This document shows positions 11,111 to 22,096 of a DNA stretch of 64,000 nucleotides, piece by piece (position 1 is the first letter of the stretch; the number at the start of each line of letters is the position of its first letter). The notes beneath the pieces were generated by a model. It did no database searches. It was not told where the DNA came from and worked only from the letters and a program-made list of their open reading frames with translations. A program made the translations under genes and the position numbers. Source of the DNA: Zantedeschia hybrid cultivar. Taxonomy: Eukaryota > Streptophyta > Magnoliopsida > Alismatales > Araceae. The stretch spans positions 41,133,670-41,197,669 of the forward strand of contig JARZZO010000001.1 of the NCBI GenBank assembly GCA_030544215.1. Reading direction: 5' to 3'.

Positions 11111-11945
11111 TCTGAATTATTAATTTAGAGTGTGTGTACATGTGATGTGTGTTTTGATGCTTTTAAATTTTGATTTAATTGCATGTTAAGTTAATAATAT
11201 GAGTTTTCGAAATTCAAATATCAATTTTGATTGGATCCCAGTTTTTGAAAGTCAAAAGTTATTTATTTTGAAAACTCATTTGTTTTAGCCATGTGATGCG
11301 CTGAATCATGTGTGGGATTTTTAAAATACACCGTGGTCATGGATATGCACTTAATTTATTATTCATGTGATGAATGGATTGTGTGGATCGTGGATGTATA
11401 ATTGTTTATTAATTATTAATAAATAGAGGTCTGCGCACCTCTCTCTCTCATACTCCGATGTATTTCTACCTCTCTCTCTCTCTTGTACTTGCCATAAGGC
11501 CTTCTTCAATTTACTTGTAATTCTAGAATTAATGTAATCTGATCGAGGCAACCGAGGAAGGAGCGAAGACGATCCACAGCTGCAACTAATAAGGCGAAAA
11601 GATGGAGATCTCTTGTCTATGTGTTTGCAGGATATATAATATAATTGTTGTGTTAGATTGCGTGTGCGTTTGACTGTTGACTCCAGTCAAACCCACTGTG
11701 CTATCTATGACCACACTAATGACATGTATGAGATGCATTGTTTTCTTTTGATTATGAATCAAAGCAGGTTATAGTATTTAGTAAATATATACGATATACT
11801 TATATATTATCACCTAGGAGAGACCAAGATAAAAGTTATCTAAACACTCTTAGATAAACTCTAAGCCGTAACGCGAGTAGTTAAGAACTTACCGCGTGGT
11901 CCACCATCGTTATAGTCGTAGGATTTGAATCACTTTAGGCACGTA

Positions 11946-12249
11946 TGTTGTGCTATCCACAAGGCCTGCTTAATTGGGAGGAGAAATTGTGGCTATGGCA
12001 TTAGATGCCTAAAGATCGGGGTAGAGGAACCATGTAGCTTTGTTGTGCTATCCACAAGGGCTGCATGCAAATCTATGCTCATCGCGTAACGATGGTTAGC
12101 TTAGACCAAAATTAATGGTTTGTTGTGCTATCCACAAGGCCATTAAATTTCTGGGGACCGAAGCCATGATCAGATATTGCAAGGAGTTGCAAGTCCCATG
12201 AGTTGGGTGCTCTCTGATTGTATTACAGTTTGTTGTGCTATCCACAAGG
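11946..12249 (+). repeat. Four spaced copies of a 19-mer in the Copia-2 leader
   Basis: TGTTGTGCTATCCACAAGG occurs identically at 11946-11964, 12041-12059, 12121-12139 and 12231-12249, with start-to-start spacings of 95, 80 and 110. The sequences between copies are unrelated to each other. Copia-3 keeps four decayed copies at 24329, 24424, 24504 and 24615 with spacings 95, 80 and 111. Confidence 0.9.
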
Positions 12250-12416
12250 TTGTAGTGCAAGTCATTGAGATTCTGATCTCCACTAGGAGACTGTCGGCGT
12301 CTCCCGTTCTGTATAACTGAGGGTTATACAGTCCGTCAAAAATTAGTGGGAGTTAAACTTGAACAAAAGACCATGTCTTGTTTTAAATTTTAATAATTGA
12401 ACATCTGCTAAATAAA

Positions 12417-12436
12417 TTTTACTTATCTCCTGTAGG
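12417..12436 (+). promoter_or_regulatory. Candidate 3' splice acceptor before Copia-2 gag
   Basis: A pyrimidine-rich run (TTTTACTTATCTCC) ends in TGTAG followed by GG, seven bases before the gag ATG. The match to the plant acceptor consensus is good and is shared by three copies. Confidence 0.45.
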
Positions 12437-12441
12437 GAATT

Positions 12442-12858
12442 ATGTCGTCGAATAACCCACTCCGCGGCATACTTGATGCCCTTTTGACTTACCTGATCTA
12501 CTCGGATTGGTTTAGAAACCTGAAGAATGTCTTCAGATCTGAGCACATTGACTTTGTCCCTGGAACTGATCCTCCTGCTGAATCGGCATTGGATGCCCCT
12601 GAAGCAGAGATGACAGCTAACGATAAAGGATCGAAGGACAAAGGTAAAAGAGTAGTGAAGGATGACTGCTTCTACTATAAGCAGTATGGTCACTGGAAGA
12701 GGAACTGTAAGGAATTCCTTCATGATAAAGCTCATGGAAGAGTGAAGCTGTCTGAAGCTTCAGATATCTATATGATAGATATCAACTTGTCAGTTAGAGA
12801 TTCCGCATCTTGGGTATTAGATACCGGATGTGCTTCTCATATCTGCCATGATGTGTAG
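12442..12858 (+). pseudogene. Copia-2 shortened gag and start of protease
   Basis: The frame starts at the ATG after the candidate acceptor. About 80 residues of gag N-terminus (MSSNNPLRGILD) run directly into a lysine-rich linker and the zinc knuckle at residues 75-88, which reads CFYYKQYGHWKRNC: the second Cys is Tyr, so metal binding is lost. Protease follows with DTGCASHICHD, ending at TAG 12856 where Copia-1 has CAG. Copia gag proteins normally have a capsid core of roughly 150-200 residues between these parts; it is absent here and in the other two copies. Confidence 0.9.
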
Positions 12859-14937
12859 ATGCTGACAAGTAAGTGCAAGCTGAGACAAGGTGAGGTGGAA
12901 CTGAGGCTAGGAAACGGCGCAAAAGTTGCGGCGATTGCTGTTGGGACAGCAAACCTCAAGCTTCCATCGGGAGACACCTTAATATTAGAAGATTGTTATT
13001 ATGTTCCTAGCATAATAAAAAACATCATATCAATATCTTGTTTGGACAAGATAGGATATAGGTTGACTATTGAGAATAGAAGTTGTTCGATTTATTATAA
13101 TAATAAATCAATAGCTTCAGCATCTTTAGTCAACGGTCTATATCTATTAGATGTTTCTTATTACAATCTTCAAATTGATAATGTTCTTAAGAAGAGCAAG
13201 AATTGTGTAAACCAAGCCTACATGTGGCATTGTAGACTTGGGCACATTGGCAAACGCAGGTTGCAAAAGTTGCACAAGCATGGTTACTTAACATCATTCG
13301 ATTATGAATCGTTTGAAACATGTGAATCTTGCTTTATGGGAAAGATGGTAAAATCTCCATTTACTGGACATAGAGAACGTGCCAAGGACATTCTGGAACT
13401 AATACATTCGGATGTATGTGGTCCAATGTCCATCCAAGCCAAAGGTGGCTTTTCTTACTTCATCACGTTCACCGATGACTTCTCAAGATTCGGTTATGTG
13501 TACTTGATGAAGTACAAGTCGGAAGCTTTTGAGAAGTTCAAGGAGTTCAAGAATGAGGTAGAGAAGCAGTTAGGAAAGAGTATTAAAGCTCTTCGATCAG
13601 ATCGAGGAGGAGAATACTTGAGTACTAACTTCACACAATTCTTAAAGGATAATGGTATCTTTTCTCAGCTGACCCCTCCATATACACCACAGATGAATGG
13701 TGTATCAGAAAGGAGGAATCGCACCTTGTTGGACATGGTGCGATCCATGATGAGTTTTTCAGGATTACCAGTGTCCCTCTGGGGGTATGCTCTAGAGTCA
13801 GCAGCATACTTACTGAACAAAGTACCCAGCAAGTCTGTGGCCTCTACTCCATATGAGAAATGGAAAGGAAGGAAACCAGAATTTAAACATGTTAAAGTCT
13901 GGGGTTGTCTTGCCCATGTAAAGAGGCATGATCGAGACAAGTTAGAATCACGAACTGATAAATGTAGGTTTGTGGGATATCCAAAGGAAACCTTTAGATA
14001 CTATTTTTACCATCCTGGTGAACAAAAGGTGTTTGTCGCCAGGAAAGTTACCTTCTTGGAAGAGGAATACCTTCTTCAGGAGGACAGTGGGAGTAAAATA
14101 GTACTGGAAGAGGTTCCAGATTCCCAAACAACTACATTATCATCAGATGAGATATCAGTTCCTGAATCTGTTCAGGTACACACAGATGAGCCTCATAGAT
14201 CTGGTAGAGTACCTAGACTACCCGAACGATATGTAGGACATATTGCTGAAGGTAAGTCTAAGGTACAATATAATGAGGATGATGATTCGAAAACCTACCA
14301 GGAGGCCATAGAAATCCAAGAAGCCGGGAAATGGCGAGAAACCATGAACTCAAAAATCCAGTCCATGTACACCAACCAAGTTTGGAACTTGGAGGACTTG
14401 CCCGAAGGTATTGTACCCATCGGTTGCAAGTGGATCTTTAAGAGAAAGATCGGTGTTGATGGACGGATAGACACTTATAAGGCAAGGTTGGTGGTAAAGG
14501 GATATCGTCAAAGGCAAGGAATTGACTATGACGAGACTTTCTCACCAGTTGTCATGATAAAGTCGATTAGAGTTCTACTCGCCATTGCTGCACATTTTGA
14601 TTATGAAATCTGGCAGATGGATGTGAAGACTGCCTTCCTCAATGTTAACCTTGAGGAAGAGGTGTATATGATATCACCAGAAGGTTTCACATCCAAAGAA
14701 TCTCCAGATAAAGTGTGCAAGCTTCAAAGGTCCATTTATGGACTGAAGCAGGCTTCCCGGAGCTGGAACATAAGATTTGACGAGGCAGTCAAGTCTTATA
14801 ACTTCATTAAGAATGAAGATGAGCCTTGTGTGTACAAGAAGACCAGTGGGAGTGCAGTCACTTTTATAGTTCTTTACGTAGATGACATACTACTCATTGG
14901 GAATGATGTAGCTATGATGTCATCAGTAAAGATCTAG
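12859..14937 (+). pseudogene. Copia-2 pol: protease end, integrase, reverse transcriptase
   Basis: 692 codons stay open. The GAG-pre-integrase zinc region (WHCRLGH, then CESC) is at residues 118-156. The integrase core runs from about 177 to 300 with the catalytic acids in IHSD, RSDRGGE (about 247) and GVSERRN (about 281). Reverse transcriptase spans about 500-692 with MDVKTAFLN and YVDD at 673-676. The frame ends at TAG 14935, where Copia-1 has TGG (Trp). Apart from this stop the segment looks functional; it makes cDNA and inserts it in intact relatives. Confidence 0.93.
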
Positions 14938-15022
14938 TTGTCGAAACACTTCTCCATGAAGGATTTGGGAGAAGCATCCTACGTATTGAGAATACGGATC
15001 TATAGAGATATATTAAAGAGGA

Positions 15023-15853
15023 ATGACCCAATCCTTGTACATAGATACCATAGTTAAAAGGTTTGGCATGAAAAATTCCAAGAGAGGTCTCATACCGATG
15101 AGACATGGAATTAGTCTCTCAAAGGAGCAATGTCCTAAGACACCTGATGAAAGGGCATTCATGGATAGAATACCCTATGCCTCTGCCATAGGATCTATCA
15201 TGTATGCCATGCTATGTACATGGCCTAATGTTGCATTTGCTCTAAGTGTTACGAGCAGATTTCAGGCTAATCCAAGCAAAGAGTACTGGAAGGCAGTGAA
15301 ATGTATCCTTAAGTACTTGAGAAGAACTAAGGATATGTTTCTTGTCAATGGAGGAGGTGACTTGAAACTACGAGGCTTTACTGACTCGAGTTTCCAGTCA
15401 GATCCAGATGATAGCAAGTCGACATCTGGATTCGTGTTTACATTGAACGGAGGGGCAGTGTGCTGGACGAGTTCCAAGCAAGTAACCGCTGCAGATTCGA
15501 CGACTGAAGCTGAGCACATCGCTGTAGCTGAAGCCGCCAAGGAAGCAATGTGGTTGAAGAAATTCATCACCGACCTCGGGGTAGTTCCCAGCATCTCTGA
15601 GCCTGTTCCACTGTTGTGTGACAACAATGGAGCAATTGCGCAAGCGAAAGAGCCACGGTCTCATCAGAAATCGAAGCATATTCTGAGGCGCTTTCACCTT
15701 ATCAGAGAGATCATATCCAGAGGAGATATAGTAGTGGAAAGAGTTCCATCCGTCGACAATGTAGCTGATCCACTGACAAAGCCGTTGGCTCAAATTGTGT
15801 TTGAGCGTCACCTAGAGTCTATAGGCTTATTGTATAAAAGTAATTGGCTTTAG
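15023..15853 (+). pseudogene. Copia-2 end of reverse transcriptase and RNase H
   Basis: An 8-base deletion before 15023, relative to Copia-1 (AAAGAGGATGCTTGGAATG), shifts the frame. The 276 codons that follow cover the connection region and RNase H: FTDSSFQSDPDD, DSTTEAEH, CDNNGAIAQA and the terminal ADPLTKPL, usual for copia polyproteins. It ends 14 bases before the 3' LTR. Confidence 0.92.
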
Positions 15854-15855
15854 TC

Positions 15856-15867
15856 CAAGTGGGAGAT
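15856..15867 (+). promoter_or_regulatory. Polypurine tract of Copia-2
   Basis: CAAGTGGGAGAT lies directly before the 3' LTR; it is the plus-strand primer site expected there. Copia-1 has CAAGTAGGAGAT. Confidence 0.8.
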
Positions 15868-17409
15868 TGTTAGTTTTAGGTAGCCTACAAGCCAATCTGA
15901 CTATGTAAATCTCGTTCATTTATTAATAAAATGACATAACATTCATTATCTGTAAATCGCATTAATTCTCGTTTTATAATGAAGTCCGTGAATATGTGCT
16001 ATAGTGATCAGATTATGATGAGATCATACTAATCAGTATGATCACTTAAACACACATATTCTTAATTGTTCCTAGTCGGAGGATATCCGAGAAGGACATC
16101 GGATATCCGGTTAGACTAGTACAGATTACTCCTGCTCATATGATAAGGGTGACTGATCTCATAAGTCATTTGTGTGGAGACACTAAGGCGAATCTGTAGG
16201 TGCTCATTGGAGAATGAGCTCACTGAACTGATCCTACTGAATCACTGGATGGTATTGTACCTCACTGTCAACCAGCTTGATTCTATTATCGCAGTTGCGT
16301 GGATGGTCTTCGGACCTGAGACACCAAGGACAACTTGGCGGTGGACTTCTGTGTTTTGACATTGGTTTACAAATCTCTAGCCACGGGATTCTAATACGCC
16401 AAGGATTGGGTACAACGGAATACCGTTGAAGGGAATTGTGTGTCAATAAGGAATCATTCGCTCTCGGTACTTAGAGGAAGAATGATCTAGGATGGATGCG
16501 CGAAAGTCCCTGGCCAGGGCGGACGATAATATCGGGAAAGGAGTTTTCCGATATTCATCAGCGGCATCCAATCCAAGTGAGTCGACCGGTTAGGGTTTGA
16601 CAGCTCGCCATACCCTGAGTTGACTCGAGAGGATTGTACGAATGAAGGATTATATCCACGCGGTAACTGTCGGCGGAAAGGTTCCAAGAGTGGGTTACTT
16701 AACCCTAAATACCTTCCGGGTTCACGCGGTGTTGCTTGGCACCCAACGTGATCGGAGGCCCGGTCGAATTCTATGTGCGACATCAATTCGATTGATTAAT
16801 TAATTAATAAAGGGTTATTAATTGATTAATAAAGTCAGTGATGAGTCACTGGGCTTGTTGGGCCATTAACTGGACTGGTACTTGGGCCTAGAGGGTCACA
16901 CGCAAATAATTCTTAAGGCGATGGATAAATAAGTGAGTTTTATATAAACCGGGGGTTTTTATGAAAAACCGCGCGGTTAGTATAAAATATAGCGAATGGG
17001 CTGAGCAGTTCAAGCTGCTGCTAACCCTAGCCGCCCCTTCTCTGTTTCTCTCTCTCTCTGGCGTCCAGATAGATCCAGATGTGCTCCGCCGCTTCTTCGA
17101 ATCCCGTTCGACGGGAAATCGTCTGCGCGTTGCGGCGACCGACAGAGGTTTCGTGGGCTGCGAAGAACGAGGAACGCGAGGATATCCGTCGCGGGGAGGA
17201 TCCCGTGGACTTCACTAGAGGCAGGGCGTTTGCGCGGCTTGCGGTATCGCACCGGCGTAACCGAACGGTTGCGGATTCGAATCCGCACACGGTGAGAATT
17301 GATCATCTGATAATCGTAGTTTTAGTTTTTCGAAACGGGAACGGATCGCTGTTTAATATTTTATTTTCCGCTGCGTGAGCGATCCGGAGAAACCCGAGAA
17401 ATCCCAACA
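15868..17409 (+). repeat. 3' LTR of Copia-2
   Basis: 1542 bp from TGTTAGTTTTAGG to TCCCAACA, followed by the target duplication CCTGC. It differs from the 5' LTR by scattered substitutions and a deletion near 17135 that breaks the frame from the ATG at 16961. Confidence 0.95.
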
Positions 17410-17580
17410 CCTGCACGGCTTGCGACATCGCTTCGTCAGAACCATACGGCTACGGATTCTAATCCGTGCAAGGTGAAGATTCTTCACCATATTCTTTGTT
17501 TCTATTTTTGTGAAATGGCACAGTGAGGGCGGTGTAAATTTTATTCTCTCGTTTCCACTGTGTTCCAAGGATTCTCACCC

Positions 17581-19411
17581 TGTAACGACCCGCCACCCTA
17601 TAATCGGGAATCCGATTACTAAATGGGTACCGAATCAATAAAATTTGGAGCCAAATCAGGATCTTGATAAGTCTGGGAAATAAATGATAAACTAAGCTAA
17701 ACATCCACATCATATTGAATTGTAAAAGAAGTGTAGGAATTAAAAATTACTACAATTCAATTTGACTCAACAAATAATTACATACTCCAACTAAAAAGAA
17801 CTAATTAAGCGTACAGGCCTGAAAAGAAAATAACAACTACATCGAGGCATACCCCGGGACAGTGGCTGCTGGCGCGCAACCAGAGACAACGCCCTCCACG
17901 CTATGCCTGCCTGGAACCCTCACCTGAAAACCGCAAGGGGTGAGTCTCATTGAAATGGACTCAGTAGGGATCCTTCGATCCCCACCACCCACTCACGCAC
18001 CCACAAGTGCAACAACACAAATATAAGCAATTTAAATAAATAAGGTAGTAAACATAACTCTGAAACCACTCCACCGCGGAGTCTACAACTAACGTCTCGG
18101 CTAAACATGCAAACCACGCAGCTGAACGCGGAAAACACCGACCCGCTGAGACCAAACAGCAACCCTTCGGATAATACGCTGGCTACTCCGGCCTGACCGG
18201 CTCAAGATGGTTCTGCTTCCCCCAGCACGAGTGACACTCTAAATGTACCACTCGCACACCAGTACTAGCTATACCCTGAGGTACACCAGGCGACCCTCTC
18301 TCTAGGCGTCACTCCACCACTCCCACACCGGCGCCGTGTTACTCTCACACCGACACAGAGTGCCTAAGCGCTAACAACTGTCACTCTTGGTCTACGATCG
18401 CACAAAACACGTCACAGTGCGATCTGATCACATAGAAATCATCGACTTTGAAGTATGGTTTTAAGCATGCATTTTAACCAAACTATCTAACAATATGAAC
18501 ATGTGTTAATTACATGGATTAATGACTTCGGGGTGAACCGAACTAAATCGCGTCTTGGGAGGCAGCCGCCATTCAAAATGGTGTCGCTGTCCCAAGATGC
18601 CATTTAGCATTCGCAAACAGGTTTCCTCCAGCCTTCCAAGTACAAAAAGTGGAAATTATACCCCCAATTCGCATAAAATCGTACCAAAATGGGAAAGGAG
18701 GAGGAGAATCCAAATACCCGTTAACACCTACCGTTCCCCAATTTATAAAGTGACCATTTTCACCCCGAAGATCCCCTAATCATGCTTTAAAGCGGGAAAA
18801 ACATGGTTTTAATCAAATTACAACGGAGATCATTATCCTACCGGTTACTTGAACTCCTCCGAATTTCAAGCCGCTGGACCGCTACGCCACAAGTCGCCGT
18901 CGGTACCGCCGTAGACACCGTTACTCCACTGGGACGTCGGCCGCCGTCCGGAGAGCAATACGCCATGAAGGAAATGGTGGTGGTAGTGGTGGAAGTTAGG
19001 CGGGGGGTTTAATGGAGTGGAGGGAGAGGAAAAGAAAGGAGAAGGGGGAAGGGAGAGCGAAGGGATCGGACAGAGAGAGGAGAGAGAGGAAGATGAGAGA
19101 AATGAGGGAAAGTAGGGAGGGTTCGCAGGTTTAAACCGAAACTAGCTAAAATGCGTCGCCCAATACCGATACCATTCAGACGACAAGACCGGGGCCGTAC
19201 TCTCGCGGCCCGAAACTAGCCCACGTGGCGTCCAAGTGGCACCGACGTAGCACAATTTAAAACGCGTCTCCCTAACAGGACGCCGTTTGAACCGCATCTC
19301 GCAAGCTTGACGCTATAAAGAACCTATGCCCCCAGCCCCATAAAGGTCCAAACCAAGAGGTCCGACACCGAAACTGACCCAATAACTGGATCCAAAACCT
19401 CAATCCTTACA
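17581..19411 (-). mobile_element. Solo Tekay-family LTR in LTR-A
   Basis: An 1831-bp LTR in reverse orientation, reading TGTAACGACCCGCC at the left and CAATCCTTACA at the right. Exact 5-bp target duplications CACCC flank it (17576-17580 and 19412-19416), so it is a complete solo LTR. It contains the conserved CCTACCGGTTACTTGAACTCC block (18837-18858) and gapped palindromes at about 18544-18607, 19145-19180 and 19256-19320. It is shorter than the other Tekay LTRs here (2.1-2.7 kb) because part of the palindrome-rich middle is missing. Confidence 0.95.
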
Positions 19412-19426
19412 CACCCGATCCTTACA

Positions 19427-19673
19427 GTTGATGCATCTTTTAGATTTAGTCATGCTCAGTACTTCATGAATTTGGGACATTCTCATTCTATACTTCAGCA
19501 GACGAGGAGTTTGTGGCAACTTGCTAGACTCATGTCCCCCTTATTCAATCATCAAATTTTGAGAAGTTTAAGATTTCTTCTTGTCCTCGAACTCAATTAA
19601 TTGTTTGTGAAATATTTAAAGTCCTTTACAAGCTTGTCAACTTAGTAGATTTTGAAATTTTATGAGTCTACAA
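19427..19673. other. Unassigned spacer between LTR-A and LTR-B
   Basis: AT-rich sequence with no recognised coding or repeat structure; the original right flank of LTR-A. Confidence 0.5.
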
Positions 19674-20539
19674 TGTTAGTTTTATCTGTGGCCTATAAGC
19701 CAATCACAGACGTTCTTCTTCAATTATTAATAAATGGCATTATATATTCATTATGTGTAAATCAAATTTTGTTTATGATTGTTATTCTACGTATCACAGT
19801 AAAGTCTATGACTGTGTACAATAATTGTCAGATTATGATGTGATCATAATATTGAGACTGACAACTCATAAATACTCATTCTTAATTGTTCCTGATCCGA
19901 AGATATCTGAGGACATTAGATATCCGGTGAGACTAATACAAGTTACCTCAGCTCATATGATGATGGTGACTGATCTTGTAGGTGCTTATTGGTGAATGAG
20001 TTCACTGACCTGATCTGATTTGGATTGCTAGATAGTAAACTACCTACCTGTCAACCAGTTTGATCCAACATCACAATGGTGTAGATGGTCTTTGAATATG
20101 AGACAATAAATATATTTTGTTAGTGAACTTTTGAAATTTCACCTTGTCTAACGAATCCCTAACTACGAGATTCCGAACAGTCAAGGATCGGATTCAACAA
20201 AAGCCCTTCAAAGGTGATTATGTGTTCAATGAGGAATCATTAGCTCTCTGTAATTAGAGAGGGAATGCTCCAGGCAGGATGCGCGGAAAGTCTCTGGCCT
20301 GGGTGGACGCTCATCGGAGAAAAAGTTCTTTGATACAGATGAGACACATCAAGATCGAATGAGTTGATCGGTTAGGATTTGACAGTTTACCATATTCTAG
20401 ATGACTCGGGAGCATTGCACAAATGAATGATTATATCTATACGGTAAATGTGGACGAATAAGTTCCTTTTGCGGGTTGTTTAATTTCATTGCCTTCCGAG
20501 ATCATGCGGTATTGTTTGGCACCTAACTTGATTAGAGGT
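19674..20539 (+). repeat. LTR-B, truncated copia LTR
   Basis: Starts TGTTAGTTTTATC and matches the LTR-A subfamily for 866 bases up to CACCTAACTTGATTAGAGG, where the Copia-3 LTR begins. The rest should lie beyond Copia-3 but is not found, because Copia-3 is itself cut off. It keeps the U3 stem GATATCTGA/TTAGATATC (19902-19924) with a shortened loop. Confidence 0.85.
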
Positions 20540-22082
20540 TGTTAGTCTTAGGTGACCTACAAGTCAATATGACTTAGTAATCTTGTTCATTTATTAATAA
20601 AATTGCATTAAATTCATTGTGTGTAAATCGTATTAATTATCGTCTTATAATGAAGTCCGTGAATATGTGTGATAGTGATCAGATTATGATGAGATCATAC
20701 TAATGAGACTAATCACTTAAACATCCATAGTCGGAGGATATCCGAGAAGGACATCGGATATTCAGATAGACTAGTACAGATTACTCTCGCTCATAAGATG
20801 AGGGTGACTGATCCTATAGTCACTTGTGTGGAGACACTAAGGCAAATATGTAGGTGCTCATTAGAGAATGAGTTCACTGAATTGATCCGACTGAATTGCT
20901 GGATAGTATAGTATCTCATTGTTAACCAGTTTGATTCTATTGTCATAGTTGCGTAGATGGTCTTTGGACCTGAGACACTAAGGACACCTTGTCGGTGAAC
21001 TTCTATGCTTTGACCTTGATTTATGAATCTCTAACCACGGGATTCTAAACAGCCAAGGATCGGGTACAACAGAATGTCGTCGAAGGGAATTGACACTCAA
21101 TAAAGAATCATTCACTCTCGGTACTTAGAGAGAGAATTCTCTAGGAAGGATGTGCGGAAGTCTCTGGCTAAGGCAGATGATAATATCGGGAAAGGAGTTT
21201 TCCGATATTATACAGCAGCATCCGATCCAAGTGAGTCGACCGGTTAGGGTTTGACAGTTCACTATATCTTGAGTTGACTCGAGAGCATTGTACGAATGAA
21301 GAACTATATCCACGCGGTAATTGTCGGTGGAAAGGTTTCAAGAGTGGGTTACTTAACTCCAATACCTTCTGAGTTCACGCGGTGTTGTTTGGCACCTAAC
21401 GTGATCGGAGGCCCGATCGAATTTAATGTGCGACATTGATTCGATTGAGTAATTAATTAATATGAGTTATTAATTGATTAATCAGATCAGTGAAGAGTCA
21501 CTGGGCTTATTGGGCCATTAACCGTATCGGTTATTAGGCCTAGAGGGTCACACCCAAATGATTCTCAAGGCGATGGATAAATAAGTGGGTTTTATATAAA
21601 CCATGAGTTCTTATGAAAAACCGCACGGTTGATATAAAATATAGCGAACGGGCTTAGCAGGTCAGGCTGCTGGTAACCCTAGCCACCCCCTCCTCTCTTC
21701 CTCTCTCTCTCTGGCGCCCTAGACGAGCCCAGATTCTTGGATCTACTCCGCCGCTTCTCCGACTCCCGTTCGACGGGAAATCGTCCGCGCGATGTAGGGA
21801 TCGTTGCGGCGAACGACGGAGGCTTCGTGGGCTGCGAAGAACGAGGAACGTGAGGATATCCACCGCGAGGAGGATCGCGTGGATTATGTTAGAGGTCGGG
21901 CACTTGCGCGGCTTGCGATGTCACACCGACGGAACCGAAGGATTGCGGATTCGAATCCGCACGCGGTAAGAATTTGATAATCTGATTATCGTTTTTGTTA
22001 TTCGAAATGGGAACGGATCGCAGTATTTTAATCTTTATTTTCCACTGCGTCTTGGGATCCGTAGAAACACGAGATTACAACA
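20540..22082 (+). repeat. 5' LTR of Copia-3
   Basis: 1543 bp from TGTTAGTCTTAGG to ATTACAACA. It shows the U3 stem-loop (20737-20762), TATATAAA at 21593-21600, the palindrome near 21944-21961 and donor-like GTAAGA at 21966. The short ATG frame at 21613 meets a stop after 14 codons, but the last 50 codons before the donor stay open in phase 0. Confidence 0.93.
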
Positions 22083-22083
22083 G

Positions 22084-22096
22084 TGGTATCAGAGCT
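22084..22096 (+). promoter_or_regulatory. Primer binding site of Copia-3
   Basis: TGGTATCAGAGCT, matching the initiator Met tRNA 3' end except at the last base. Confidence 0.9.

Larger units (their letters stand above)
9689..12441 (+). other. Copia-2 untranslated leader, candidate intron to 12435
   Basis: About 2.75 kb separates the primer site from gag. It holds a G+C-rich stretch (about 10060-10440), an AT-rich hairpin array (10500-11110), a CT-rich stretch (11430-11490) and four spaced 19-mers (11946-12249). Copia-3 has the same order at 22097-24826 and Copia-4 has the first half. Long open frames in the G+C-rich part are low-complexity and not conserved. With the donor at 9557 and acceptor at 12435 the predicted intron is 2879 bp and would remove the primer site, so spliced RNA could serve only as messenger. 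Confidence 0.6.
8119..17409 (+). mobile_element. Copia-2, complete Ty1/copia retrotransposon
   Basis: A 9291-bp element with two LTRs (8119-9674 and 15868-17409), primer binding site, long leader, gag-pol and polypurine tract. The flanks CCTAC (8114-8118) and CCTGC (17410-17414) are a 5-bp target duplication with one change. The LTRs differ at five of the first 123 bases, so the insertion is fairly young for this window. Three lesions stop the coding frame: TAG at 12856, TAG at 14935 and an 8-base deletion near 15022. The gag capsid core is absent by family-level deletion. It is the best-preserved element present. Confidence 0.96.
6709..19426 (+). mobile_element. LTR-A, solo copia LTR split by two later insertions
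   Basis: Three pieces (6709-8118, 17415-17580, 19417-19426) join into a 1586-bp LTR from TGTTAGTTTTATG to CCTTACA. It is related to the Copia-1/2/3 LTRs but belongs to a more diverged subfamily shared with LTR-B. Its target duplication is ATTGA/GTTGA with one change. No internal sequence remains, so it arose by LTR-LTR recombination. Copia-2 and a reverse Tekay LTR interrupt it. Confidence 0.88.

Noticed and set aside
11946..12249. CRISPR-like appearance of four spaced identical 19-mers
   Set aside because: Spacings are unequal (95, 80, 110), the context is a plant retrotransposon leader and no cas genes are present.
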